A stretch of DNA of 43,864 bases, from contig NZ_MECK01000545.1 of NCBI RefSeq assembly GCF_014596465.1, positions 1-43,864 on the forward strand, given 5' to 3'. This DNA is from Streptomyces sp. CBMA123 (GTDB taxonomy: Bacteria > Actinomycetota > Actinomycetes > Streptomycetales > Streptomycetaceae). Shown piece by piece: positions 23,717-31,386 of this stretch (position 1 is the stretch's first letter; every line of letters begins with the position of its first letter). Made by a program: the position numbers and the translations under genes. The notes beneath the pieces are model-generated. The model was not told the origin of the DNA. It made no database searches and saw nothing but the letters and a program-made list of their open reading frames with translations.

Positions 23717-24541
23717 TCAGTGCTCAGCTCCCGGCATCGGCCGGACGGTGAGGATCTGCTCGGCCCGGCCCACCGGCCCGTGGACGTCGTGCAGCACGGT
23801 GCTGGTGACGCCGTGCCCGGCCGGACCGAAGCTGACGCCGGTGTCCAGGCCGGTCCAGCGGCCGCCGGGGCGGCGGTGGAAGTGGATGGTCAGATCGGTG
23901 TTGGGGAACATCCAGGCCGTCGGCTGCTCCCGGACGGCGATGCCGTTGGCGGTGTCCACCAGGGCGATGAACGCGGCGTGCGGGCCGGCGGGCTCCCCCG
24001 CGACCAGCTCCAGCGGGGTCGACAGCCAGGCGGCGGCCCGGCCGGGAGCGGCGGAGCGGCGGCGGACCTCCACCGAGGCGATGTAGCCGCCGGCCCACTG
24101 CTCGCTCATCGGCCAGGGCTCGAACTCCTCCGGCGCGGGCAGCCGTTCGTCGTGGGTGCCGGCCACGGCGGCGGTGTCCTGCTCGGCCAGGTACCAGGCC
24201 CGGGCCCGCACCACGGCCCGGCCGGCGATCGAGGCCACCGCCTCCACCAGCTCGATGGTCCGGCCGGGGCGGAGGGTCTCCACCGTGACCTCCAGCTCGT
24301 CCAGGGCGATCAGGCCGAGTATGTCGAAGCTGATCCGGGCCAGCGCCAGCCCGTCGGCGGGGCGGTCGGCCGGGTGCTGGTCGGCGCGGTACCGGTCGAT
24401 CGCATGGGCGATCAACCCGCCCACCGGACTGAAGTGCTGCTCGTCGGGGTGCCAGGCGCCCTGCGCGTGGGCGGTCGGCTTGTAGTGGTGCTCGCCGGTG
24501 CGCTGGTAGTAGCTGTCGGGCGCGGCGGTGGGGCTGGTCAC
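23717..24541 (-). CDS. Thioesterase family (double hotdog) protein
   Basis: A 274-residue protein with two hotdog-like halves of the acyl-CoA thioesterase type (4HBT_3/TesB-like). The first half has HFSPVGGLIAHAI and the strands ISFDILGLIALDELEVTVE, then RTIELVEAVASIAGRAVVRA; the second has WLSTPLELVAGEPAG and MFPNTDLTIHFHRRPGGRW. These proteins hydrolyse acyl-CoA or act as acyl-binding partners; the substrate is unknown. The GTG start at 24541 is supported by AGGAG at -8 and a protein-like beginning. A longer in-frame extension to 25270 is not protein-like. Its proximity to the radical SAM gene may be incidental because they are convergent. Confidence 0.85.
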   Translation of the reverse strand: MTSPTAAPDSYYQRTGEHHYKPTAHAQGAWHPDEQHFSPVGGLIAHAIDRYRADQHPADRPADGLALARISFDILGLIALDELEVTVETLRPGRTIELVEAVASIAGRAVVRARAWYLAEQDTAAVAGTHDERLPAPEEFEPWPMSEQWAGGYIASVEVRRRSAAPGRAAAWLSTPLELVAGEPAGPHAAFIALVDTANGIAVREQPTAWMFPNTDLTIHFHRRPGGRWTGLDTGVSFGPAGHGVTSTVLHDVHGPVGRAEQILTVRPMPGAEH

Positions 24542-24729
24542 GGTGCGCTTCTCCTCGGGCCGGTTCGCGGGTGGTGCCGTACGGCCGCCGGCCTCGGCGT
24601 GACCGGCGTCGCGATCACGATCGTAGGAGCCCGAACCTCCACCGGATCTGTGATGCGCCCCACACCCACCCGCTCCCGGCGGCTCGTCGGCCGGCGTCGG
24701 ATGGCGTGTGATCTCCGGGTGCTGGGGCT

Positions 24730-25015
24730 GTGACGAGGGAGGTTGGCCGTGGTGGCGTGCGCAACGGGCATCTTCCCGACGTCCTCGGGGTGCTGCGGCC
24801 CCGGCTCTCGGCCGAGCACCTGGTCGCCACGGTCGACAACGGGCTGCCGCTGTCGCGGCCGGCGGAGGCGGTCGGTCGTGGCGTCGCCAAGCTGATTCCC
24901 AGTGTCGGCAACGAGATCGGCGCGGGCGTGACCCTGCTCGCGCCCGGCCCGGGACTGGACGACGACCGCACCGGACACCTTCTCGAACACCGCCAAAGGA
25001 CCGATAAGATGACCG
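24730..25015 (+). pseudogene. Possible pyrroline-5-carboxylate-reductase-like fragment
   Basis: A forward frame from a GTG reads DVLGVLRPRLSAEHLVATVD, then VAKLIPSVGNEIGAGVTLLA and PGPGLDDDR. This resembles the end of the Rossmann domain of ProC-like reductases, where a strand SxxHxVxSV is followed by the N(E)xGxGxT turn. The nucleotide-binding glycine motif and the C-terminal dimerisation domain are missing. I read it as a relic between the thioesterase gene and the antiporter gene. The rest of 24542-25106 shows only a TAAGAT box near 25005 that could be a -10 of the antiporter. Confidence 0.35.
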
Positions 25016-25106
25016 ACGGTGTGCCGGGAAGTCTGGTCGGCTCGGGGGACGACTGCGGCGATCGGGCCTCGGCGACCCCGAAGGTTGCGATGGGTCGTTT
25101 CTGCAG

Positions 25107-26654
25107 ATGCACGCCGTGGGGATCGTTCTCGTCCTGGTCGTCCTGGCCACCAGCGTGGCCACCTTCGCCCGCCGATGGCGGGTGCCCGCGCCCTCCCTGC
25201 TGGTGCTGGCCGGGCTCGGCGTCGCGCTCGTCCCCGGGGTGCCCGCACTGCACGTACCGCCGCAGATCATCGGCGCGGTGGTGCTGCCGCCGCTGCTCTA
25301 CGCCTCCGCCGAAGAACTGTCGCTGCGCGACCTGCGGACGGTGTGGCGGCCGGTCACCATCCTCTCCTTCGGCCTGGTCTTCGCCTCCGCCGCGGCCGTC
25401 GGCTTCGTGGCCGTCGCCGTCGCCGGGCTGCCGCCCGCGATGGCCTTCGTGCTCGGCGCCGTGCTCTCCAGCACCGACCCGGTGGCGGTCACCGCGCTCG
25501 GGCGCCGGCTCGCCCTGCCCGGGCGGGTCCAGGTGCTGGTCCAGGCCGAGAGCCTGTTCAACGACGCCACCTCACTGGTGCTGTTCAAGGTCGCCGTCGG
25601 CGTCGCCGTGGCGGCCGGCGGCACCGTCGACCTGCCCGCCGCGGGCGGCGAACTGGCATTGCTCGGCGGGGGCGGCAGCCTGGTCGGCGCGGCCGTCGCC
25701 GGGCTGGTCTGGCTGCTGCGCCGCCGCACCACCGACCCGGTGCTGGAGACGGTGATAGCCCTGGTCACCCCGTACGCGGCGTACGTGCTGGCGGAGTCAG
25801 CGCACACCTCGGGCGTCACCTCGGTGGTGGTCGCCGGGGTGCTGCTCGGCCGCTCCGGCCACCGGCTGACCGACGCCCGGATCCGGCTGCAACTGCACGC
25901 CGTGTACGCGGTGGTGGTGTTCCTGCTGGAGAGCGTCGTCTTCTCGATCGTCGGCCTGGAACTGCCCACCCTGGTCCGGGAGCTGCCGGTCGGCGCCGGC
26001 TGGTGGCCGCTGCAGTCGGCGGCGATCGCGGCGGTGCTGATCGCCGTCCGGGTGCTGTGGACGCTACCGCTCACCCGCGCCGTCAAACCCAGCCGGGGGC
26101 GGCTGTCCTGGCGGGTCGCCGGGGTGGTCACCTGGGCCGGCACCCGGGGCGTCATGCCGCTGGCCGCCGCGCTGTCCATCCCGCTGCTCACCGAGGCCGG
26201 CGGCCCGCTCGACAGCCGGCCGCTGGTCCTGGTGCTCACCGTCTCCAACGTCGTGCTCACCCTGGTCGTCCAGGGCCTGACCCTCGCCGCCGTGGTCAAC
26301 CGCTCCGGCCTCGCCCTCGAACCCGAGCACACCGCGCGCGAGGAGGCGGACGCCCGTGACGAGCTCAACCGCGCCGCCCTGGACCACGTGGACGGCCTGG
26401 CCGAGCTGGAGGCCGTCCCGGAGACCGCCGTCGACCGGGTGCGCCGCGCCCTCACCGCCCGGCTCGACCGCACCCCCGAGGCCCCCGACGGCACCACCGC
26501 CGACGACGCCTACCGGCAGCTCCGGCACGAGGTCATCGCCGTCCAGAACGACCGGCTGCACCGCCTCTACGAGGAGCACCGGATCAGCGACACCACGCTG
26601 CGGGTGCTCCAGCGCGACCTCGACCTGGAGCAGGCGGCCCTGGGGCGGAGCTGA
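25107..26654 (+). CDS. CPA1-family Na+/H+ antiporter
   Basis: A 515-residue membrane protein with about 12 helices followed by a 110-residue cytoplasmic tail. Signature segments are VLSSTDPVAVTALGRRL and VQAESLFNDATSLVLF, containing the acidic and Asn-Asp residues that bind and exchange cations in NhaP/NHE-type antiporters, and FLLESVVFSIVGLELP. A TWAGTRGVMPLAAALSIP-like helix lies near residue 345. The tail is helical and acidic (REEADARDELNRAALDHVDG), probably regulatory. It expels Na+ or K+ in exchange for H+. The ATG at 25107 has only a weak SD. Confidence 0.93.
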   Translation: MHAVGIVLVLVVLATSVATFARRWRVPAPSLLVLAGLGVALVPGVPALHVPPQIIGAVVLPPLLYASAEELSLRDLRTVWRPVTILSFGLVFASAAAVGFVAVAVAGLPPAMAFVLGAVLSSTDPVAVTALGRRLALPGRVQVLVQAESLFNDATSLVLFKVAVGVAVAAGGTVDLPAAGGELALLGGGGSLVGAAVAGLVWLLRRRTTDPVLETVIALVTPYAAYVLAESAHTSGVTSVVVAGVLLGRSGHRLTDARIRLQLHAVYAVVVFLLESVVFSIVGLELPTLVRELPVGAGWWPLQSAAIAAVLIAVRVLWTLPLTRAVKPSRGRLSWRVAGVVTWAGTRGVMPLAAALSIPLLTEAGGPLDSRPLVLVLTVSNVVLTLVVQGLTLAAVVNRSGLALEPEHTAREEADARDELNRAALDHVDGLAELEAVPETAVDRVRRALTARLDRTPEAPDGTTADDAYRQLRHEVIAVQNDRLHRLYEEHRISDTTLRVLQRDLDLEQAALGRS

Positions 26655-26696
26655 CCGCCTCCAGCAGGCCGGGGGGTCAGGTCACCGGAAGTCGGA

Positions 26697-27134
26697 TCAC
26701 CGGGGTCGGAACATCAGTACGAGCAGGCCCGCCGCGCCCAGCGCGCAGGCCAGCGAGAGCAGGGCCAGCCCGAACTCCCCCGGGGGCGGCGGCAACCGGC
26801 GCACCGGATGGACGGCCAGGCCCCGGCCGGGGCGGGACGGGTGGTACAGCACCGTCACCTCGTCCCCCTCCTGGTACCGGCCGCCCTCCGGGCGGTCGTC
26901 GCGCCGCAACAGCTCGACGGTCCGCCCGTCCGGCAGGCCGTACACGATCGTGACCCGCCGTCGCTCATAGCCCTCGGAGGTGGTCTGCCAGCGCACCTTC
27001 CGCACCCGGCCGACCGTGCAGACCCCGTCCCGACGCAGTGCCCGGGTCGCCCGGCCCGCCGCGGCGAAGCCCACGGCGAGCCCGGCCAGGACGGCCGCCC
27101 CGACCAGCAGGAAGAGATCGACTATCGCTCCCAC
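26697..27134 (-). CDS. DUF3592 membrane protein
   Basis: A 145-residue protein. It has one N-terminal membrane helix (IVDLFLLVGAAVLAGLAVGF), a DUF3592 extracytoplasmic strand-rich domain and a second helix at the C-terminus (LALLSLACALGAAGLLVLMF). The domain contains TVGRVRKVRWQTTSEGYERR, VTIVYGLPDGRTVEL, then YQEGDEVTVLYHPSRPGRG. The role of DUF3592 is unknown to me. The GTG at 27134 places the first helix at the N-terminus; a longer in-frame version to 27464 is not protein-like and would overlap the divergent neighbour. It is convergent with the antiporter gene. Confidence 0.75.
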   Translation of the reverse strand: MGAIVDLFLLVGAAVLAGLAVGFAAAGRATRALRRDGVCTVGRVRKVRWQTTSEGYERRRVTIVYGLPDGRTVELLRRDDRPEGGRYQEGDEVTVLYHPSRPGRGLAVHPVRRLPPPPGEFGLALLSLACALGAAGLLVLMFRPR

Positions 27135-27276
27135 GCCGATCAATGTACCTAGCACGCAACGGAGTTGGGAAGACAGCGGACCGGCTCCGCAGGTCCGGCG
27201 GCACCCCGGCCTCCCGGCCGTCCGGCGCTGACGGCACACTGTCGCGAGCACGGAGGAACCACCGAACGGGGTCAGC

Positions 27277-28002
27277 ATGGCCAAGCGTCCGAACAAGAAG
27301 CAGAAGAGACCACTCGCGGCCGGGGTCAGCCGGCCGGCCGGGACCGCCCGGCGGCGCCCCCGCAAGGACGTGCCGCTCTCCCCCCGCACGGTGCGCCGCA
27401 CCGCGCTGCTGGCCGGGCTGGTCGCCCCGCTGCTGATCCTCGGACTGCTCGCGGTGGCCACCAACCCCGACTACCAGGCGCCCTGCACGATCATCGCCGT
27501 CCTGGTGCTGATGGCGGCCGTCATCGGGGTGATGATGATCCGCACCAGCGGCTGGGTGCTCTGGCCCGCCGTGCTGCTCGGCGTGCTGCTCCTGGCGCTC
27601 CCCACGGCCGCGCTGCGCGCCCAGCTGATCTCCCACCGCGGGGTGGACACCCGGGTCGTCATCACCTCGGCCCACAGCGGCAAGGACAAGACGGGCAAGG
27701 TCAGCTGGACCTGCGGCATCCGCCGCGAGGACGGCCGCCCGCTGCCGCACGGCACCATCGGGGGCTTCGGCTGCTCCGGCTCCTCCGTCGGCGGAACCAC
27801 CACGGCGCTGGCCGACCCGGACGGCTGGGCACCGCCCGCCACCCTGGACGACGACCTCTCCTTCCGCGCCGCCGGAGTCTGGGTCGCGGGCGCGGTGGCC
27901 GTCCTCTGGGCCGGGCTCACCTTCGGCGCGGCCCGCCGCACCCTGCGCGGGCGGGGTGGGCGCGGCGGCAAGGGCGGCCGGAGCAAAGGGGCGGCGGCAT
28001 GA
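27277..28002 (+). CDS. Hypothetical membrane protein
   Basis: A 241-residue protein with a very basic N-terminus (MAKRPNKKQKRPLAAG), three membrane helices at about residues 45-62, 67-87 and 88-108, an extracytoplasmic domain and a fourth helix near residue 200, ending in a Gly/Arg/Lys tail. The outer domain has DTRVVITSAHSGKDKTGK and WTCGIRREDGRPLPHGT with Cys residues that may pair. No family is recognised; the DUF3592-like neighbours suggest a similar topology. It is divergent from the DUF3592 gene. Confidence 0.75.
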   Translation: MAKRPNKKQKRPLAAGVSRPAGTARRRPRKDVPLSPRTVRRTALLAGLVAPLLILGLLAVATNPDYQAPCTIIAVLVLMAAVIGVMMIRTSGWVLWPAVLLGVLLLALPTAALRAQLISHRGVDTRVVITSAHSGKDKTGKVSWTCGIRREDGRPLPHGTIGGFGCSGSSVGGTTTALADPDGWAPPATLDDDLSFRAAGVWVAGAVAVLWAGLTFGAARRTLRGRGGRGGKGGRSKGAAA

Positions 28003-28102
28003 CCGGGCGTCGGGGCCGTCCTCGGCCCGCCGACCGCTTCCGGACGTCAAGATCGCGTACAACTGCCTGGCCCCGGGTGGCCCGCAAGGCTAGCGTGACG
28101 CC

Positions 28103-28687
28103 GTGAACGAACTGGTGTTCCGGGGCAAGGACCTCTTCCGCCCCTCCAAGCCGCACCTCATCGGCGCGGCCTGCTTCTTCCTCCTCGCGGTGTCCGCCGG
28201 CCTCCTGCGCTCCGGCCCGGTGTTCGCGGCCTGGTCGCTCGCCGCCGTCCTGGTGCTGTTCGCTCCGGTCTTCTACAGCTCGTGGCGGGGCTGGAGCCGG
28301 GTCGGGCCCGACGGGGTCACCATCTGCTGGGGGTTCGGGGCCGGCCGGACGTACTCCTGGCAGGAGATCCGCTGGGTCGACGTCCGCGAGACCCCGATCA
28401 ACGGCGTCACCGGCGGCGGGGGCACGGCCCGGGCGGCGCGGATCTTCACCACGACCGGGCGCCGGCGCTCGCTGCCGGGCCTGGCCTGGAGCCCGATGTA
28501 CCCGGCCCGGGACTTCGACGTGAACGTCCGGCGGCTGCGCGACTGGTGGGAGTCGAGCACCGAGGAGGCGCAGCGCGTCCGGCCGGCCAAGCAGTTCCGG
28601 GACCGGCTCACGCCGACGACGGTGGCGATCGTCGCCCTCGTCCTGATCGCGGTGGTCGGCTGGTTCGTGATCGCCTCGCGGTACTGA
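28103..28687 (+). CDS. PH-domain-like small membrane protein
   Basis: A 194-residue protein with two closely spaced N-terminal membrane helices (HLIGAACFFLLAVSAGLL, then FAAWSLAAVLVLFAPVFY). A cytoplasmic domain follows with WSRVGPDGVTICWGFGAGRT and YSWQEIRWVDVRETPING, then a final helix (VAIVALVLIAVVGWFVIA). The middle part has the W-x-E-I-x-W pattern of bacterial PH-domain membrane proteins. Starts at GTG about 100 bp after the preceding gene. Function unknown. Confidence 0.78.
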   Translation: MNELVFRGKDLFRPSKPHLIGAACFFLLAVSAGLLRSGPVFAAWSLAAVLVLFAPVFYSSWRGWSRVGPDGVTICWGFGAGRTYSWQEIRWVDVRETPINGVTGGGGTARAARIFTTTGRRRSLPGLAWSPMYPARDFDVNVRRLRDWWESSTEEAQRVRPAKQFRDRLTPTTVAIVALVLIAVVGWFVIASRY

Positions 28688-28713
28688 CCGCCTTCCGCCG
28701 CAACGCAGTCGAG

Positions 28714-28748
28714 CGGGTGCGTCCCCGGCCGGGCCGGGGGCGCACCCG
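28714..28748. terminator. Hairpin between convergent genes
   Basis: CGGGTGCGTCCCCGGCC (28714-28730) pairs with GGCCGGGGGCGCACCCG (28732-28748), 16 of 17 positions, with a one-base connector that opens to a small loop. It separates the PH-domain-like gene from the HxlR-peroxiredoxin gene. Confidence 0.75.
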
Positions 28749-28766
28749 TCGTCGTTCGCCGCGCCG

Positions 28767-29648
28767 TCAGCCCCGCAGGCCGTCCAGCAGCGCGAGGGCG
28801 TCCTCGACCGAGCCGGCCGGGTCGGTGACGGGGTAGAGCACGCCCCGGACGGTGCGGCCGGCGTCGAGGATCAGGGTGAGCCGCTTGAGGCGCTCGACGC
28901 CGGCGGCACGGAAGGTGGGCAGCCGTAGCCCGGCGGCCAGTTCCAGTCCGGCGTCGGAGAGCAGTGGGAACGGGATCCGGGCGTGTTCGGCGAACGCGGC
29001 CAGCTGGTCCGGGCGTTGGGTGCTGACGCCGTAGACGGCGGTGTCGCGGGCGGCGAACTCGCCCATCCGGTCGCGGTAGGTGCAGGACTCCAGGGTGCAG
29101 CCGGGCGCCCCCGGGATGTCGCCCCAGCCGGGCGGGTGGTCCACCCCGCCGGGCGCGTAGGCGCCGGGGTAGCAGTACAGCACCGTCCAGGCGTGGTCGG
29201 CGGCGACCGGGTCGACGGCCGCACCGGTGGCGGCGGTGAGTTCCAGGGCGGGCAGCCGGTGGCCGGTGAGGGCCATGACCCGCCGGGTCTCGGCGGAGTC
29301 GGGGGTGCTGGTGGCGGAGAGCGTGCCGTCGCCCAGGACGTAGCGCCCACCCCAGTCCTGGAGGGCGACCAGCACCGGCAGCAGCCCGCGGCCGCGCTCC
29401 GTCAGGTGGTACTCGTAGCGCGGCGGGTGCGGGTGGTAGAGCCGTTTCTCCAGGACGCCGTCGGCGACCAGGGCCTTGAGGCGCTCGGTGAGCACCTTGC
29501 GGCTGATGCCGAGCGCGTTCTGCAGGGCGTCGAACTGGTGGATGCCGCCGGCGACGTCCCTGATCAGGAGCAGGGTCCAGGTGTCCCCGACCACGGTCAG
29601 GGCCTGGGAGATCGCGCAGTCGGGGTCAGCCGCTTCCGTGTGCCGCAT
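28767..29648 (-). CDS. HxlR-type regulator fused to a peroxiredoxin domain
   Basis: A 293-residue fusion. Residues 1-105 form an HxlR winged helix: DPDCAISQALTVVGDTWTLL with C11 at the redox-sensing position of this family, then FDALQNALGISRKVLTERLK and YEYHLTERGRGLLPVL. Residues 115-293 form a redoxin (AhpC/BCP-like) domain with AWTVLYCYPGAYAP, GAPGCTLESCTYRD (C184, C189), AVYGVSTQ and PFPLLSDAG. A peroxidatic Cys in one chain with a DNA-binding domain suggests a peroxide- or thiol-responsive regulator (inference). The ATG at 29648 is chosen because it lies two to three bases from the start predicted from a perfect TATAAT. It is divergent from an MFS gene across a perfect inverted repeat. 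Confidence 0.92.
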   Translation of the reverse strand: MRHTEAADPDCAISQALTVVGDTWTLLLIRDVAGGIHQFDALQNALGISRKVLTERLKALVADGVLEKRLYHPHPPRYEYHLTERGRGLLPVLVALQDWGGRYVLGDGTLSATSTPDSAETRRVMALTGHRLPALELTAATGAAVDPVAADHAWTVLYCYPGAYAPGGVDHPPGWGDIPGAPGCTLESCTYRDRMGEFAARDTAVYGVSTQRPDQLAAFAEHARIPFPLLSDAGLELAAGLRLPTFRAAGVERLKRLTLILDAGRTVRGVLYPVTDPAGSVEDALALLDGLRG

Positions 29649-29656
29649 GATCACCC

Positions 29657-29686
29657 ATTATAGTGAGTTCCCAAAAGGAACTCACT
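29657..29686 (-). promoter_or_regulatory. HxlR operator and TATAAT promoter
   Basis: A perfect 10-bp inverted repeat, AGTGAGTTCC (29662-29671) and GGAACTCACT (29677-29686), surrounds CAAAA. On the reverse strand it overlaps a consensus TATAAT (29657-29662) of the HxlR-peroxiredoxin gene. It lies 35 bp upstream of the MFS start on the other strand. It is the obvious binding site for the HxlR protein, giving autorepression and control of the exporter. Confidence 0.75.
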
Positions 29687-29720
29687 CGGTCGTGCGACCG
29701 GTGCCGGCGAAGGGGCGGAC

Positions 29721-30995
29721 ATGACGACGAAGACGGCGGACACGGCGAGAACGCTGGACCCGGAGACGAGCGGGGGCCAGGGCCGGGGCGGGGCCGGGGC
29801 GTTCTGGCGCTACTGGAGCGCCTCGACGGTCAGCCGGCTCGGCGACCAGGTGACGGCGGTCGCCCTGCCGCTGATCGCGGTGGTCACCCTGCACGCCTCG
29901 GCCTTCGAGGTCGGACTGATCACCGGCGCCGCCTACGTCGCCTGGCTGCTGATCGGCCTGCCGGCCGGCGTGCTCGTCCAGCGACTCCCGCTGCGCGGCA
30001 CCCAGGTCACGATGGACCTGATCCGCGCCGCCGCCGTCGCCTCGGTGCCACTTGCGGCTGCCCTGGGGGTACTGGGGCTGCCCCAGCTGGTCGTGGTGGC
30101 CCTGCTGGTCGGCTTCGCCGGCGTGATGTTCGACGTGGGCAACTCCACCTTCCTGCCCGCCGTCGTCCCCAAGGAGCAACTGACCGCCCGCAACAGCCTC
30201 GTCTCCGGCAGCATCGCGGCCACCGACCTGGCCGGGCCCTCGCTCGGCGGCGTGCTGGTGCAACTGGTCGGCGGCGCGGCCTCGATGCTGCTGGACGCCG
30301 TCAGCTACCTCGCCTCGGCCGCGCTGCTCGGCAGCCTGCCGCCGATCGACCGACCCGCCACCCGGCCGGCCGGCGGCGCCGGGATGCGCGAACAGATCCG
30401 CGAGGGCTGGCGGTTCGTCGCCCGGCACCCGGTGATCCGGCCCTGCGTCGCCGACGCCACCGCGGTGAACTTCGTCTGCGGCGGGCTGATGACGCTCACC
30501 CCGGTGTTCCTGGTCCGCACCCTCGACGCCCCGGCCGCCGCCGTCGGCGCCCTGATGGCCACCGGCGGCCTCGGCAGCCTGCTCGGCGCCGCCGCCACCC
30601 CCCGGCTGGTGGCCCGGTTCGGCGGCGCCCGGGCGCTGCGCTGGGCGGCCGCGGTCGCCACCGCCTTCGCACTGCTGCTCCCGCTCGCCGGGTCCGGCTG
30701 GGCCGCCCTGGTCTTCGCCCTCGGCAACGCCGGGTTCTCGGCGGGGGTCGTGGTCACCAGCATCGTCACCCGCACCCACCGGCAGACCGAGACGCCGCCG
30801 GAGCTGCTGTCCCGGGTGATGGCCACGGTCCGCTTCGTCTCCTGGGGCGCGATCCCGGTCGGCGCCCTCGCCGCCGGCGCCGCCGCGACCGCCTGGGGCC
30901 CGCGCACCGCGCTGCTGCTGGTCGCGGTCGTCAGCGTGGCGAGCCCGCTGATCCTGCTGGCCAGCCCGATCCGCCGGATGCGCGAGCTGGCCTGA
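29721..30995 (+). CDS. MFS exporter
   Basis: A 424-residue major facilitator with 12 hydrophobic helices and a 28-residue soluble N-terminus. Helix 1 region is FWRYWSASTVSRLGDQVTAV, the loop 2-3 segment is GVLVQRLPLRGTQVTMDLIR, and VVPKEQLTARNSLVSGS follows, all as in the EntS-like drug/siderophore exporter group. A large central loop links helices 6 and 7 (REQIREGWRFVARHPVIRP). The substrate is unknown. It is divergent from the HxlR-peroxiredoxin gene and shares its operator, so it is likely induced when that regulator releases DNA, for example under thiol or quinone stress (inference). Confidence 0.93.
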   Translation: MTTKTADTARTLDPETSGGQGRGGAGAFWRYWSASTVSRLGDQVTAVALPLIAVVTLHASAFEVGLITGAAYVAWLLIGLPAGVLVQRLPLRGTQVTMDLIRAAAVASVPLAAALGVLGLPQLVVVALLVGFAGVMFDVGNSTFLPAVVPKEQLTARNSLVSGSIAATDLAGPSLGGVLVQLVGGAASMLLDAVSYLASAALLGSLPPIDRPATRPAGGAGMREQIREGWRFVARHPVIRPCVADATAVNFVCGGLMTLTPVFLVRTLDAPAAAVGALMATGGLGSLLGAAATPRLVARFGGARALRWAAAVATAFALLLPLAGSGWAALVFALGNAGFSAGVVVTSIVTRTHRQTETPPELLSRVMATVRFVSWGAIPVGALAAGAAATAWGPRTALLLVAVVSVASPLILLASPIRRMRELA

Positions 30996-31139
30996 GGCCG
31001 GGCCGGCGACAGCGCCGAGGCGTCACTGGTGGTGGTCCTGCCGTCCGACGGTCTCCACCGGCGGCCGGCCGGGCGCACCTTCGACGCCTTCCGGACCACG
31101 GCCTGGAAGAGTGGCTCCCCATGGTGCGGGGGTGCTGCG

Positions 31140-31386
31140 CTACGGTGCGCCGGACACATGGGCGCAGGTGGTCAGGGGCGCAGCAGTCAGTGCCGCGGGG
31201 GCAGGGGCTGCGAGGGGCAGGAGCGGCAGGGGGCGGAGCGTGCTGACGAGGCCGCCGTCGATGACGAAGTCGGCGCCGTTGACGTTTCCGGCCCGGTCGC
31301 CGGCCGGCAGCAGCACCAGGTCGGCGACTTCCTCGGGAGAGGTGAAGCGGCCGGTTGGGGCATGTGCGGCGGCCTGCTCGCGGACC
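31140..31386 (-). pseudogene. Short-chain dehydrogenase C-terminal relic
   Basis: The reverse frame starting at 31386 reads VREQAAAHAPTGRFTSPEEV, then ADLVLLPAGDRAGNVNGADF and VIDGGLVSTL. This is the C-terminal end of a classical SDR (the helix SPEEVA, then N-x-x-G-A-D-F-V-I-D-G-G). After it comes a non-homologous Pro/Leu-rich run to a stop at 31140. The Rossmann domain and the YxxxK active site are absent. The fragment begins directly next to the stop of the upstream gene, with no start or SD, pointing to a deletion junction. Confidence 0.7.

Noticed and set aside
23717..25270. A 517-residue version of the thioesterase-like protein
   Set aside because: The N-terminal 243 residues are low-complexity; GTG 24541 has an SD and starts the fold.
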